DNA of 53,873 bases from assembly GCA_018266575.1 (NCBI GenBank), contig JAFEAE010000005.1, forward strand, positions 1-53,873, read 5' to 3'. Origin of the DNA: Bacteroidota bacterium (GTDB lineage Bacteria > Bacteroidota > Bacteroidia > Chitinophagales > Chitinophagaceae). A program made the position numbers and the translations under genes. Shown here one piece after another: positions 1-8,202 of the stretch. The notes beneath the pieces were generated by a model. The model searched no databases and was not told the DNA's origin. It was given only the letters and a program-made list of their open reading frames with translations. Within the stretch, counting starts at the first letter, position 1, and every line of letters starts with the position of its first letter.

Positions 1-503
1 CTTGCACTGCTATACAAATAATCTTCTGCATTTTCAACCAATCCGTTTTCAACAGGATTGTTATGTATATAATCCATCTTGCTTTTTGACATGTCTTTAA
101 TATATGGACTAATTTCTATTGCATGGCTTTCATATGTCCATACCTGGAATTCTTTGTTGCGCACATGCTGTTGTGCAGCGTGTCGAAACTGAAACAATAT
201 CCATTCCCGCCGGCTTTCTGGTTCTTGTTGTATTGTTTGCAGAATTTGTTTCGCAGTATGCCTTTTAAAATCTCTTATTGTATCCGAAAGTTCTGCATTA
301 CTACTGCTTAGTATACAATGCACATGATTGCTCATAATTACCCATGCATGAACCTGCAAATTTTTGTTTTCAATACAATAATTGAATGAGTCTACAACAA
401 TATCGCGATAACTTTTTCTTGTAAATAAATCAACCCAGGAAACAATCTGGAATGTAAAAAAATATGCAGCCTGCTGATCTTTGATCACATAACTATCTGG
501 CAT
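1..503 (-). CDS. REP-associated tyrosine transposase (IS200-like, Y1/HUH), 3' end outside the window
   Basis: About 167 residues are visible; the C-terminus lies beyond the left edge. The frame is open from an ATG at 503 to base 1. It starts MPDSYVIK and has the typical early FFTFQIVSWVDLFTR segment. The HUH metal-binding motif is in SNHVHCIL, and MDYIHNNPVENGL carries a Tyr typical of this family. HUH enzymes nick single-stranded DNA at hairpins through a Tyr link. REP-associated members are usually single-copy domesticated transposases that act on nearby REP hairpins rather than on insertion-sequence ends. Hairpins of that kind lie just upstream at 531-577. No terminal repeats typical of an insertion sequence were seen. 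The family call is firm; present activity is unknown. Confidence 0.85.
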   Translation of the reverse strand, partial: MPDSYVIKDQQAAYFFTFQIVSWVDLFTRKSYRDIVVDSFNYCIENKNLQVHAWVIMSNHVHCILSSSNAELSDTIRDFKRHTAKQILQTIQQEPESRREWILFQFRHAAQQHVRNKEFQVWTYESHAIEISPYIKDMSKSKMDYIHNNPVENGLVENAEDYLYSSA

Positions 504-530
504 CGGATAAAGTTTGTTAGTTATTGTTGC

Positions 531-577
531 GTAGCTGCAAGCTACAAAAAAATGTGGCGTAGGCACAGCCCTACGCC
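531..577. repeat. REP-like pair of hairpins upstream of the transposase gene
   Basis: Two close hairpins are visible. GTAGCT-GCA-AGCTAC lies at 531-545. An 8-bp perfect stem GGCGTAGG / CCTACGCC with a 6-nt loop lies at 556-577. Both contain GTAG, the tetranucleotide associated with REP recognition by this transposase family. They lie between the transposase start and the next gene, as expected for a transposase-REP unit. Confidence 0.65.
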
Positions 578-616
578 GAGTAGCTCTCTAATTAAATTCA
601 TCAATAAACTACGGCG

Positions 617-664
617 AGTTCCTTGGCTTTGGTTCTGGTCCCCACGAAACAAAGCGAAGGACTT
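617..664. repeat. Imperfect inverted repeat, probable dispersed intergenic element
   Basis: The arms 617-635 and 646-664 match at 15 of 19 positions as reverse complements, around a 10-nt loop. The element extends the REP region at 531-577. No gene is credible between 504 and 705; an open frame at 552-746 on the plus strand runs through these hairpins and is treated as chance. Confidence 0.45.
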
Positions 665-705
665 TCAGGAATTTTCAATTGTACATTTTCAATTTTCAAT
701 TAGTA

Positions 706-1074
706 TTATTTCTTCTTTACACCCTCCGCATTTTCTTTCATCCTGAATTTTATAATCTTTTTAATAAGCGCATCAGGCATTTTTTTATCAAGTGGGAATT
801 GAATAGCGCCTTTTGAAGTTTTATATCCAGCCAATTCTTTTTCAAAAAATTTAATGGCAGAAGGTTTGGGATATAATCCGATGTGATTTTTATTGCCAGC
901 ATACCAAACAAGCAAGCCGTTTAACCGGAATGCCGGCATATTATAACTGATCAGTTCTTCGGATCCTCGTGCAGTTTCTTTGATAACATCGCGGACATGT
1001 TGCAAAATATCATGAACTTCTTCCGGGAAAGAAGAAATATATTCATCAACTGATTTAAATTTTTTTGATTGCAT
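706..1074 (-). CDS. DUF1801 / YdhG-like small cytosolic protein
   Basis: Protein of 122 aa. The ISYNMPAF segment, GLYP and KGAIQFPLDKKMP are typical of the DUF1801 (YdhG-like) fold. The function is not settled; the fold resembles frataxin-like proteins. The chosen ATG at 1074 lies immediately after the stop of the upstream dehydrogenase gene (1076-1078) and has GAGG about 8 nt before it, an unusual Shine-Dalgarno-like site for this group. A longer frame from 1110 would overlap the upstream gene and is less likely. It may be the last gene of the gamma-glutamyl cassette by position only; nothing links its function to it. The lysine-rich tail GVKKK is normal for the family. Confidence 0.75.
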   Translation of the reverse strand: MQSKKFKSVDEYISSFPEEVHDILQHVRDVIKETARGSEELISYNMPAFRLNGLLVWYAGNKNHIGLYPKPSAIKFFEKELAGYKTSKGAIQFPLDKKMPDALIKKIIKFRMKENAEGVKKK

Positions 1075-1075
1075 T

Positions 1076-3157
1076 TTAGCCTCGTATATGATATGCTTTC
1101 GGTTGCACAAAAGCCCTGATTCCCTGATACGATAACGTACTTCCTAATCCCGAATGCTTTCTTCCGCTCCATGGCAACGCGCCGCTAACACGGTCGCAAC
1201 AATTCCAGTACACAGTACCTGTGTTCATTTGCTTCATTATTTTTTCTGCGCGTTCAAAACTTTTTGAGTAAACCGCAGCAGTTAATCCGTATTCTGTATC
1301 CTGCATCAATGCTACAGCTTCTTCATCATCTTTCACTTTTTGGATTCCTATTACCGGCCCAAAAGATTCTTCTTTCATAACCTTCATCCCGTGGTTTACA
1401 TTCACCAAAACCGTTGGTTCAATAAAATATCCTTTGCCATTTATTTTATTTCCGCCGCATAAAACAGTAGCCCCTTTCTCTTTCGCATCTTCAATTTGCC
1501 CGATCAAAAAATCAACTTGTTCTTTTCTGCTCAATGGGCCAATTTCTGTCTTTGCATCCATTGGGTCACCGGCTACTAATTTCTTCGCCTGCTCGGTATA
1601 ACTTTTTACAAATGCATCATAAATTTTTTCGTGTACATATACACGCTCAACAGCACAACAACTTTGCCCGTTATTATATATCACGCCTTCCAGCACATTT
1701 GATGCAATTGCATTAATATCTTCCACATCGTCCATTACGTACAACGGGTCTTTTCCACCAAGTTCTAACTGACATGGAACTAATTTATGTGCAATCTTTT
1801 CGGCAATGAATTTCCCTGTCTTATAGCTGCCTGTAAAGAAATATCCGTTCAACGGAAGTTGCAGCAATGTAGCGCCAACGCTGCCCTTTCCGATAGCCAG
1901 TTCAAAACAATGTTCATGCACACCAGCCTCATACATCATTTTTTGGATATGCATCCCTGTTAGTATCGTATATTCTGATGGCTTGTAAAAAACTGCATTA
2001 CCACCGATCAATGCCGGAATAACAACATTGATGGCAACGAGGTAAGGATAATTCCATGCAGAAATATTTGCGATCACACCAAGCGGTTCATACACAATTT
2101 TTTCTTTTGTTGCGCCATCTTTGTTGATCCATTCTTCAGCAAGCCATTTCTCCGAGTTATCTAAAAAGAACTGGATCTTTGCTTTCGCACCATTCAGTTC
2201 ATTATGTGATTGCTGCAATGGTTTTCCCATCTCGCTTGTCAATGTTTTCGCCAGTTCATCTTTATATTTATCGATCAGGGAAACAAATCTCCGGATGCAA
2301 TCCACTCTTTCCTTCACCGGCACTGAGGCCCATGCCGGTTGCGCTTTTCGGAGCTGCTTAAATTTTTCTTCGAGCGTTTGTTGTGTGTCTTCATTCACAT
2401 ATTCGATCACTTCTTCAGTTGCAGGGTTAATGAGCGCTATTTTTTCCATTGTTATTTTTCTTATTTCAGCTAAAAAACGTTGTTTAATATTTTGAGAGAA
2501 CGGGCTTTCTTCTTTGCCGTTTAACCGTTCCGGGTGCCATTGCACGCACAACATAAAACCTTTGCCAGCTTTGTCATTGAATTCAAGTGCTTCAACGGTT
2601 TTATCATCTGATTTTGAGTAAGCACTTATCTTCAGATCTTTCCCCACTGCATTTTTATCAATCGCCTGGTGGTGCGCACTATTTATTTTTCCAGACGAAG
2701 AACGGGTGATTTCACTCAGCAATGAATTTGTTTCTGCAACAACTTCATGCTCCTTGTCTTTGTCTTCTTTTTTATGAATATTGTTTGAAGCAGATAGATC
2801 CTGTAACAGTTTCCCGCCTTGCAACACATTTACCAGTTGCATTCCGCGGCAAATCCCCAGCAAAGGCAATTGATGCAATTGTGAATATTCAAAGATCTTT
2901 TTTTCAAAAAGGTCCCTGTCTTTTTGAAATCCATCGGGGGCATTTGCATAAGAAGCATTTGCATTATAAAATGACGGATCAATATCAATTCCGCCGGTTA
3001 ACACAAATCCGTCGCAGGTAAAAATTTCTTCTGTATTATTTTCTTCAAAAGACAACTTCACCAATTCGATATCATCTTTTAAATCTTCAGATGTGAACCA
3101 GTTCCAGTAATTCTGGAAATTGGTTTTTGTATAACTTATGCCGATTCTTTTTTTCAT
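1076..3157 (-). CDS. Fused gamma-glutamyl hydrolase (peptidase C26, PuuD-like) and aldehyde dehydrogenase (PuuC-like)
   Basis: A 693-aa protein with two complete enzymes. Residues 1-234 are a class I glutamine-amidotransferase-like hydrolase of family C26. Its nucleophile is Cys103 in GICRGMQ, with His208 and Glu210 in VQWHPE. Residues 237-693 are an NAD(P)-dependent aldehyde dehydrogenase, with Asn369 in AWNYP, Lys392 in FYKPSE, Glu465 in ELGGKDP and Cys500 in GQSC. In the Puu pathway these activities are separate proteins: the dehydrogenase oxidises a gamma-glutamyl aldehyde and the hydrolase releases glutamate. The dehydrogenase half has its own Met237 (ATG at 2447-2449) after an A-rich stretch, so the fusion may come from a lost stop codon, and internal initiation is possible. 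It follows the alcohol dehydrogenase by 107 bp. Domain calls are firm; the exact substrate is inferred. Confidence 0.9.
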   Translation of the reverse strand: MKKRIGISYTKTNFQNYWNWFTSEDLKDDIELVKLSFEENNTEEIFTCDGFVLTGGIDIDPSFYNANASYANAPDGFQKDRDLFEKKIFEYSQLHQLPLLGICRGMQLVNVLQGGKLLQDLSASNNIHKKEDKDKEHEVVAETNSLLSEITRSSSGKINSAHHQAIDKNAVGKDLKISAYSKSDDKTVEALEFNDKAGKGFMLCVQWHPERLNGKEESPFSQNIKQRFLAEIRKITMEKIALINPATEEVIEYVNEDTQQTLEEKFKQLRKAQPAWASVPVKERVDCIRRFVSLIDKYKDELAKTLTSEMGKPLQQSHNELNGAKAKIQFFLDNSEKWLAEEWINKDGATKEKIVYEPLGVIANISAWNYPYLVAINVVIPALIGGNAVFYKPSEYTILTGMHIQKMMYEAGVHEHCFELAIGKGSVGATLLQLPLNGYFFTGSYKTGKFIAEKIAHKLVPCQLELGGKDPLYVMDDVEDINAIASNVLEGVIYNNGQSCCAVERVYVHEKIYDAFVKSYTEQAKKLVAGDPMDAKTEIGPLSRKEQVDFLIGQIEDAKEKGATVLCGGNKINGKGYFIEPTVLVNVNHGMKVMKEESFGPVIGIQKVKDDEEAVALMQDTEYGLTAAVYSKSFERAEKIMKQMNTGTVYWNCCDRVSGALPWSGRKHSGLGSTLSYQGIRAFVQPKAYHIRG

Positions 3158-3264
3158 GGTGAAATGTGAATGGTCAATGGTGAATTTCTGAAAACAAGTT
3201 TACAGTTTTAAGTCCATAGTTGGCAGATGAAGTGTAAGCTACTAACTGAATACTGCCAACTATT

Positions 3265-4416
3265 CTAAAGAGCCTCTCCGTACATTTTTCTAAAATCCGC
3301 TCTGCTAACAGGTTTCGGGTTATTAGGGTGACAAAAATCTGCGAAGCCCAGATCAGCTAATGTTTCCAGGTGTTCTTCTTTTACACCGATATCACGCAAC
3401 TTCAATGGCATGCCGGTCTGCTTATTCAATTCAAACAAATGTTCTACCACTGCTTCGCCGGATTCTGTTTTTAATTCCATTGCACGTGCAATTCTTCTGA
3501 ACCTGTCTTCAAAACCGGATATATTGAACCGCATTCCGTAAGGTAAATTTACTGCATTCGCCAAACCATGATGTGTATCTAACAAGGATGATAACGGGTG
3601 GGCCAGCGAATGAACAACTCCCAATCCTTTTTGAAATGCAACAGCACCCATCAGCGATGCAATCATCATTTTACTGCGCGATTCAAGAGAAGGTTTATTC
3701 ACAGCATCAGCAATCGATTCATTGATCAAAGTAATTCCTTCAAGGGCAATGCCATCTGCCATCGGGTGAAAACCTTTTGCCAGAAAGGCTTCCATATTAT
3801 GTGTCAGCGCATCCATTCCTGTTGCAGCAGTAACAAATGGCGGCAGTTCCATTGTCAGTAATGGATCAGCAAAAACAATTTTCGCAAGTAGTTTTGGTGA
3901 AAATAAAATGCGTTTGCGATGAGTATCATCTTCAGAAATAATGGCGCTTCTCCCCACTTCGCTTCCCGTTCCACTTGTAGTAGGAACAGTGATGAAATGC
4001 GGAACTGATTCAGTAACGTATTTATCACCGCCGATCAGGTCGTCATAATCAAACAAATCTCTATGATGATTGATGCGCAATGCAATCGCTCTCGCTACAT
4101 CCATTGCTGCGCCTCCGCCGATCCCGATGATAGAATCGCGATTAGTGCTTTTGAACAGGTCGCCGCCTTTCAACACATCCGATTTCACCGGGTTCTTATG
4201 AATATCTGAAAACACTTCTGCGGAAATTGATCTGGCAGCAAGGCTGTCCGTTAATTCTTTAAAAAAAGGAAGTTGCCTTACAACAGGATCTGTAACGATC
4301 AGCGGTTGTGCAAGACCATTAGTTTTTAAATAGTCGGGTAATTCTTTTACTGCGCCTGCCCCAAACCTTATTACCGTTGGAAAATTGTACTGGCGTATTA
4401 CATTAAAATCAATCAT
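3265..4416 (-). CDS. Iron-containing (group III) alcohol dehydrogenase
   Basis: A 383-aa cytosolic oxidoreductase of usual family length. The N-terminal dinucleotide domain has FGAGAVKEL near residue 20 and the GGGAAMD nucleotide loop near residue 100. The C-terminal helical domain carries the family metal ligands in ATGMDALTHNMEAF, GVVHSLAHP and DTHHGLAN. Such enzymes interconvert primary alcohols or semialdehydes with NAD(P)H. It sits between a gamma-glutamyl ligase and a hydrolase-aldehyde dehydrogenase fusion on the same strand, so oxidation of a gamma-glutamylated amino alcohol to the aldehyde is the best contextual guess. A 4-hydroxybutyrate/succinate-semialdehyde reductase role is the main alternative. 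Confidence 0.9.
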   Translation of the reverse strand: MIDFNVIRQYNFPTVIRFGAGAVKELPDYLKTNGLAQPLIVTDPVVRQLPFFKELTDSLAARSISAEVFSDIHKNPVKSDVLKGGDLFKSTNRDSIIGIGGGAAMDVARAIALRINHHRDLFDYDDLIGGDKYVTESVPHFITVPTTSGTGSEVGRSAIISEDDTHRKRILFSPKLLAKIVFADPLLTMELPPFVTAATGMDALTHNMEAFLAKGFHPMADGIALEGITLINESIADAVNKPSLESRSKMMIASLMGAVAFQKGLGVVHSLAHPLSSLLDTHHGLANAVNLPYGMRFNISGFEDRFRRIARAMELKTESGEAVVEHLFELNKQTGMPLKLRDIGVKEEHLETLADLGFADFCHPNNPKPVSRADFRKMYGEAL

Positions 4417-4669
4417 TGGTATTTACGATTTATGATGTTAGATATACGATTTCTAAGAACAGCTTTCAGTATTTCAATTTCTTAGTTTCTTTTTTTGTTT
4501 TTAGCTTGTTCAATTTTAATTTTTCTTTTGTGGTCACCAGCGATACTACTACTATGAAACATTGTTGAGTGATGCGAAAAGTTAGCAGTGAGCAGTAAAC
4601 AGTGAGCATCTCATTTTCAATAATCCAGTATCAATAATCAATTCACTGCATTTTCAACTCATTGCATTT

Positions 4670-6058
4670 TCAAATTATCTCTAAATACCTTTTCAGTTCC
4701 CAATCCGTAACTACTTTCGAAAACTGCCTCCACTCCCACTCTCGGGTTCCGGTGAAATGTTCTACAAAATCTTTCCCGAATAATTCCTGTGCTATATCCG
4801 AACTCTTCATTGCCTGGGTAGCCGACCACAAATTTCCCGGAAGGATGCCGTTCTTTTTATCCGCATAACCATTACCGATAGTTTGCGGTGTTTTTAATTT
4901 CAGTTTATTTTTTATACCATACAAACCGGAAGCAAGGCAACCAGCCATTGCGAGGTAGGGGTTTGAATCAGATCCAACCACTCTTGTTTCAAGCCTTGCA
5001 GATGAAGAACCGGAAGGTAACACACGCAATGCAGTTGTACGGTTATCAATTGCCCAGGTCAATGTAGTTGGTGCCCATGCCCCTTCCACCAATCGTTTAT
5101 AGCTGTTGATCGTTGGTGCGTACATCGGTAAAATATGCGGGAGGCAATGCAATTGCCCTGCAATATAACTTTCGAGCAGTGCGCTCATATTCGTTTTCGA
5201 TTTCTTATCGTAAAACAAATTTTGTTTTCCGTCGGCGCTCCACAAACTCTGATGTACATGACCACTGCAGCCCGGAAGGTCTTCATTCCATTTCGCCATA
5301 AACGTCGCTATCAATCCGTGACGGTGCGCAATTTCTTTCGCACTACTTTTAAATAATACTGCACGGTCTGCCGCCTCTAAAATTTCCCCATATAAGATCG
5401 CTGCTTCGTATACACCGGGGCCGGTTTCTGTATGAATACCTTCGAGCGGTACATTGAATTTTTTCAATGAATCGAAAAGATCGTGGAAGAAACTGCTTTT
5501 TTGAGATGCACGCAACACCGAATAACCGAACATTCCATTAGTCATTGGTTTCAGTGTGCTGAATTTTGTGGCATACAATTCATCCGTATTATCAATAAAA
5601 TTGAACCATTCAAATTCCTGCGAGAAAAATGGGATGTAGCCTGCATCAGCAGCCTGTTTGGCAATTTTCTTCAACAGGCTTCGCGGGCAGGCGGGCAGGT
5701 CATTCCCTTTTGCATCACGAAAGTCGGCAAGAAAAAATGGCAAGCCATCTTCCCAGGGCACTTCACGAAAAGTATTAAGATCAACAACAGCCGCAGCATC
5801 CGGGTAACCCGTATGCCAGCCGGTGATTTTGGCATTATCATACGCAACATCATTCGCATCCCATCCAAATACCACATCGCAAAAACCAAAACCTTTTTCC
5901 GCAACCGATTTGAATTTTTCAAAGCTGATGACTTTTCCGCGCAAAATGCCATCAACATCCACTACGGCAAGCTTTACTTTGGTTGTATTTTTTTCGGCTA
6001 ATTGTTTCAGTAATCCGGAGGGGTTATGTGTATACTTCATCGGTTTTTCGTTTTGCAA
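4670..6058 (-). CDS. Glutamine synthetase family protein, probable gamma-glutamyl-amine ligase (PuuA/GlnA-like)
   Basis: A 462-aa protein with the N-terminal beta-Grasp domain and the C-terminal glutamine synthetase catalytic domain. EGIHTETGPGVYEAA and GCSGHVHQSL hold metal and glutamate-binding residues, and NRTTALRVLP and ARLETRVVGSDSNPY line the active site. The C-terminal tail EWRQFSKVVTDWELKRYLE is typical of PuuA/FluG-like ligases, and the C-terminal adenylylation tyrosine of type I glutamine synthetase is not apparent. Members condense glutamate with an amine using ATP. It is the first gene of the minus-strand cassette; 254 bp separate it from the alcohol dehydrogenase. A start at 6040 (MKYTHNPSG) is an alternative. 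Confidence 0.85.
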   Translation of the reverse strand: MQNEKPMKYTHNPSGLLKQLAEKNTTKVKLAVVDVDGILRGKVISFEKFKSVAEKGFGFCDVVFGWDANDVAYDNAKITGWHTGYPDAAAVVDLNTFREVPWEDGLPFFLADFRDAKGNDLPACPRSLLKKIAKQAADAGYIPFFSQEFEWFNFIDNTDELYATKFSTLKPMTNGMFGYSVLRASQKSSFFHDLFDSLKKFNVPLEGIHTETGPGVYEAAILYGEILEAADRAVLFKSSAKEIAHRHGLIATFMAKWNEDLPGCSGHVHQSLWSADGKQNLFYDKKSKTNMSALLESYIAGQLHCLPHILPMYAPTINSYKRLVEGAWAPTTLTWAIDNRTTALRVLPSGSSSARLETRVVGSDSNPYLAMAGCLASGLYGIKNKLKLKTPQTIGNGYADKKNGILPGNLWSATQAMKSSDIAQELFGKDFVEHFTGTREWEWRQFSKVVTDWELKRYLEII

Positions 6059-6229
6059 AAGAAAATCAAATATAACACTTGCAGGCTTTGTAAAAAAGGG
6101 TCACGCAATCGATTGTGAAGCACTTGTCTTGTCAATGCGACAGTTATTTTCAAATGCCCCTCTTTTTTAGAAAACATTTCTATTGCATAACTTCAATATT
6201 TCAGTACTTATTTTTTTAAACCGCATGGA

Positions 6230-7030
6230 ATGCAAGCCCACGCTTTTTTTGATAGTGATGTTGAACACATTCGCGAATTACAGCCTGATGGCTGGGGCGA
6301 TATTTCTTCTCCATTTGATTTCTACACCAAATCCTCTTTTTGTTTTCCTATAAAAATTCTTTCCGAAGATAAAACCGTTGGTATCGGGTCAACAATTGTT
6401 CACTATGATGTTGCATGGCTGGGGCATATCATCGTACACCCGGAATACCGAAACAAAGGAATCGGGCGGCTTATTACAGAAACACTGATCAATATTGCCA
6501 AAGAAAAAAATTGCAAAACGGTCTATCTCATAGCAACGGATCTTGGCGCCCCTGTGTATGAAAAAGTGGGTTTCGTTACAGAATCAGAATACCTGTTTTT
6601 CACCAACGTAAAAATGGAAACGACCGCTTCAATATCAGAAAATATCATTTTGTATGAAGAGCGTTTTAAAGAGCAAGTTTCGCTGCTTGACGAAATAACT
6701 TCCGGAGAAGACAGGATGATGCATGTAGAAGGGTTCTTAGAGAGCGGATTTGTTTATAATAACAATGCAACAATTGAAGGATTTTACCTTCCCACATTTG
6801 GCAACGGATTAATTATTGCATCTTCAACAAATGCCGGCATTGAATTGTTGAAATTTCATTTACGATCAAGCGAAAATGTGATCCTGCCAAAAGAAAATGT
6901 AACCGCCATTGATTTTTTGTATAAAAACGGGTTTAAAGAAATGCGTATAGCAAAACGTATGCGCTTAGGAAAGGAAAGAACCCATAAGCTCGAAAATATA
7001 TACAACAGGATTGCAGGAAATGTTGGTTAA
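6230..7030 (+). CDS. GNAT family N-acetyltransferase with a C-terminal Acetyltransf_18-like domain
   Basis: A 266-aa protein. Residues about 20-130 form a GNAT domain: LGHIIVHPEYRNKGIGRLI contains the acetyl-CoA pyrophosphate loop R-N-K-G-I-G, and GAPVYEKVGF is the usual late strand and helix. The C-terminal half (about 140-260) looks like the Acetyltransf_18-type domain that often follows GNAT in this two-part family. Acceptor substrate unknown. The start at 6230 gives a rather short first strand; no better in-frame ATG was found upstream. It stands alone on the plus strand, 171 bp from the divergent ligase gene and about 80 bp before the alkylation-repair operon. Confidence 0.8.
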   Translation: MQAHAFFDSDVEHIRELQPDGWGDISSPFDFYTKSSFCFPIKILSEDKTVGIGSTIVHYDVAWLGHIIVHPEYRNKGIGRLITETLINIAKEKNCKTVYLIATDLGAPVYEKVGFVTESEYLFFTNVKMETTASISENIILYEERFKEQVSLLDEITSGEDRMMHVEGFLESGFVYNNNATIEGFYLPTFGNGLIIASSTNAGIELLKFHLRSSENVILPKENVTAIDFLYKNGFKEMRIAKRMRLGKERTHKLENIYNRIAGNVG

Positions 7031-7108
7031 CACAATTTAAAAACACAGCAAGTTTCGGATTTTATTAATGCAGGTGCCGATAGACATTTGCACTATAAAA
7101 CAAGAAAA

Positions 7109-7951
7109 ATGAATACGCAAGATACGATCAACTATAACCGCATTGCAGAAGCAATAGATTATATCAAAACAAATTTTAAGGAACAACCAAACCTTGATGA
7201 AGTTGCTGCGCAGATACATATAAGCCCATTTCACTTTCAGCGATTGTTTACCGACTGGGCAGGTACAACACCAAAAAAATTTTTGCAATACATCAGTGTT
7301 GAACATGCAAAAAATTTATTGAAGCAAAATCATGCAACATTATTTGATGCAGCTTATGAGACCGGGCTTTCCGGCACAAGCCGTTTGCACGATATGTTCA
7401 TAAACATTGAAGGAATGACACCTGCCGAATATAAAAATGGCGGGAGGAGCCTGCGCATCAATTACAGTTTCGCAGAAAGTCCGTTCGGAAATTTGCTTGT
7501 TGCTTCCACGCAAAAAGGAATTTGTTACATGGCTTTTCACGAAGATGAAAATATTGCCCTTGAAGATTTGAAAATGAAATTCCCGAATGCTTCATTCACC
7601 AGGAAATTGGATATGATGCAGCAAAATGCATTATTCATTTTTCAAAACGACTGGGGCAAACTGCAAGAAATAAAATTACATTTAAAAGGAACGGAATTTC
7701 AATTAAAAGTTTGGGAAGCATTATTAAAAATCCCGATGGGGCAACTGGCAACGTACGGAACAATTGCAGAAAAAATAAAATCGCCAAATGCTTCACGGGC
7801 TGTTGGTACTGCGATTGGCAGCAACCCTGTTGCTTATTTAATTCCATGCCATCGGGTAATTCAATCAACAGGAAATTTCGGCGGATATATGTGGGGGCCG
7901 TTAAGAAAAACAGCGATCATCGGATGGGAAGCTGCAAAAACAAATTCATGA
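7109..7951 (+). CDS. AraC-type HTH fused to methylated-DNA-protein cysteine methyltransferase (Ada lacking its N-terminal zinc domain)
   Basis: A 280-aa protein. Residues about 5-105 form an AraC double helix-turn-helix (LDEVAAQIHISPFHFQRLF, then TPAEYK). Residues about 110-275 are an O6-alkylguanine-DNA alkyltransferase with the PCHRV active site, acceptor Cys247, and a late GGYMWG turn. E. coli Ada has an extra N-terminal zinc/methyl-phosphotriester domain; here that domain is absent and is encoded by the next gene. The start at MNTQ (7109) is preferred over 7088 because the family begins here and a promoter-like GACATTTGC sits just before it. The stop overlaps the next start (ATGA, 7948-7951). 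It should repair O6-alkylguanine directly and may regulate this operon. Confidence 0.9.
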   Translation: MNTQDTINYNRIAEAIDYIKTNFKEQPNLDEVAAQIHISPFHFQRLFTDWAGTTPKKFLQYISVEHAKNLLKQNHATLFDAAYETGLSGTSRLHDMFINIEGMTPAEYKNGGRSLRINYSFAESPFGNLLVASTQKGICYMAFHEDENIALEDLKMKFPNASFTRKLDMMQQNALFIFQNDWGKLQEIKLHLKGTEFQLKVWEALLKIPMGQLATYGTIAEKIKSPNASRAVGTAIGSNPVAYLIPCHRVIQSTGNFGGYMWGPLRKTAIIGWEAAKTNS

Positions 7952-8202
7952 TTGATATGTTCTTTCATTTGGATCTTGCTACAAAAGAATTGCACAGCAA
8001 AATAAAAAACCGCAGGATTTGTTTTGGCGGGAACAGGAAATTAAAAATTTACGGAACCTTGCATTGTGTTTCAGGCAAGCGAATGAAAAAAGAAAACCGG
8101 GTTTTCTTTTCCTCAAAAAACGAGGCGGAAAAACACGGATACCGCCCGTGCGGGCATTGCATGAACCCGGAATATAAAAAATGGAAAAATGAAATTATTT
8201 GA
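7948..8202 (+). CDS. Stand-alone Ada-type metal-binding domain protein
   Basis: An 84-aa protein starting at the ATGA overlap with the upstream gene. The signature runs from KLKIYGTLHC through ENRVFF to GYRPCGHC and matches the N-terminal zinc domain of Ada. Its cysteines are Cys25, Cys40, Cys68 and Cys71. E. coli N-Ada uses Cys38, Cys42, Cys69 and Cys72, with Cys38 accepting methyl from phosphotriesters. Here only one cysteine occupies the Cys38/Cys42 region; Cys25 might supply a fourth ligand. An open frame extends upstream inside the previous gene, but the overlapping start is much more plausible. It probably works with the HTH-methyltransferase in trans, or as a separate methyl-phosphotriester sensor. 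The role is inferred. Confidence 0.8.
   Translation: MIDMFFHLDLATKELHSKIKNRRICFGGNRKLKIYGTLHCVSGKRMKKENRVFFSSKNEAEKHGYRPCGHCMNPEYKKWKNEII

Noticed and set aside
1..503. A full insertion sequence at the left edge
   Set aside because: The gene is of the REP-associated type, and no insertion-sequence ends or accessory orfB are visible.
552..746. Plus-strand open frame of 64 codons
   Set aside because: It runs through REP hairpins and an inverted repeat and has no recognisable product.
1075..1110. N-terminal extension of the DUF1801 protein
   Set aside because: It would overlap the upstream dehydrogenase gene; the internal ATG at 1074 follows a GAGG and matches the usual family start.
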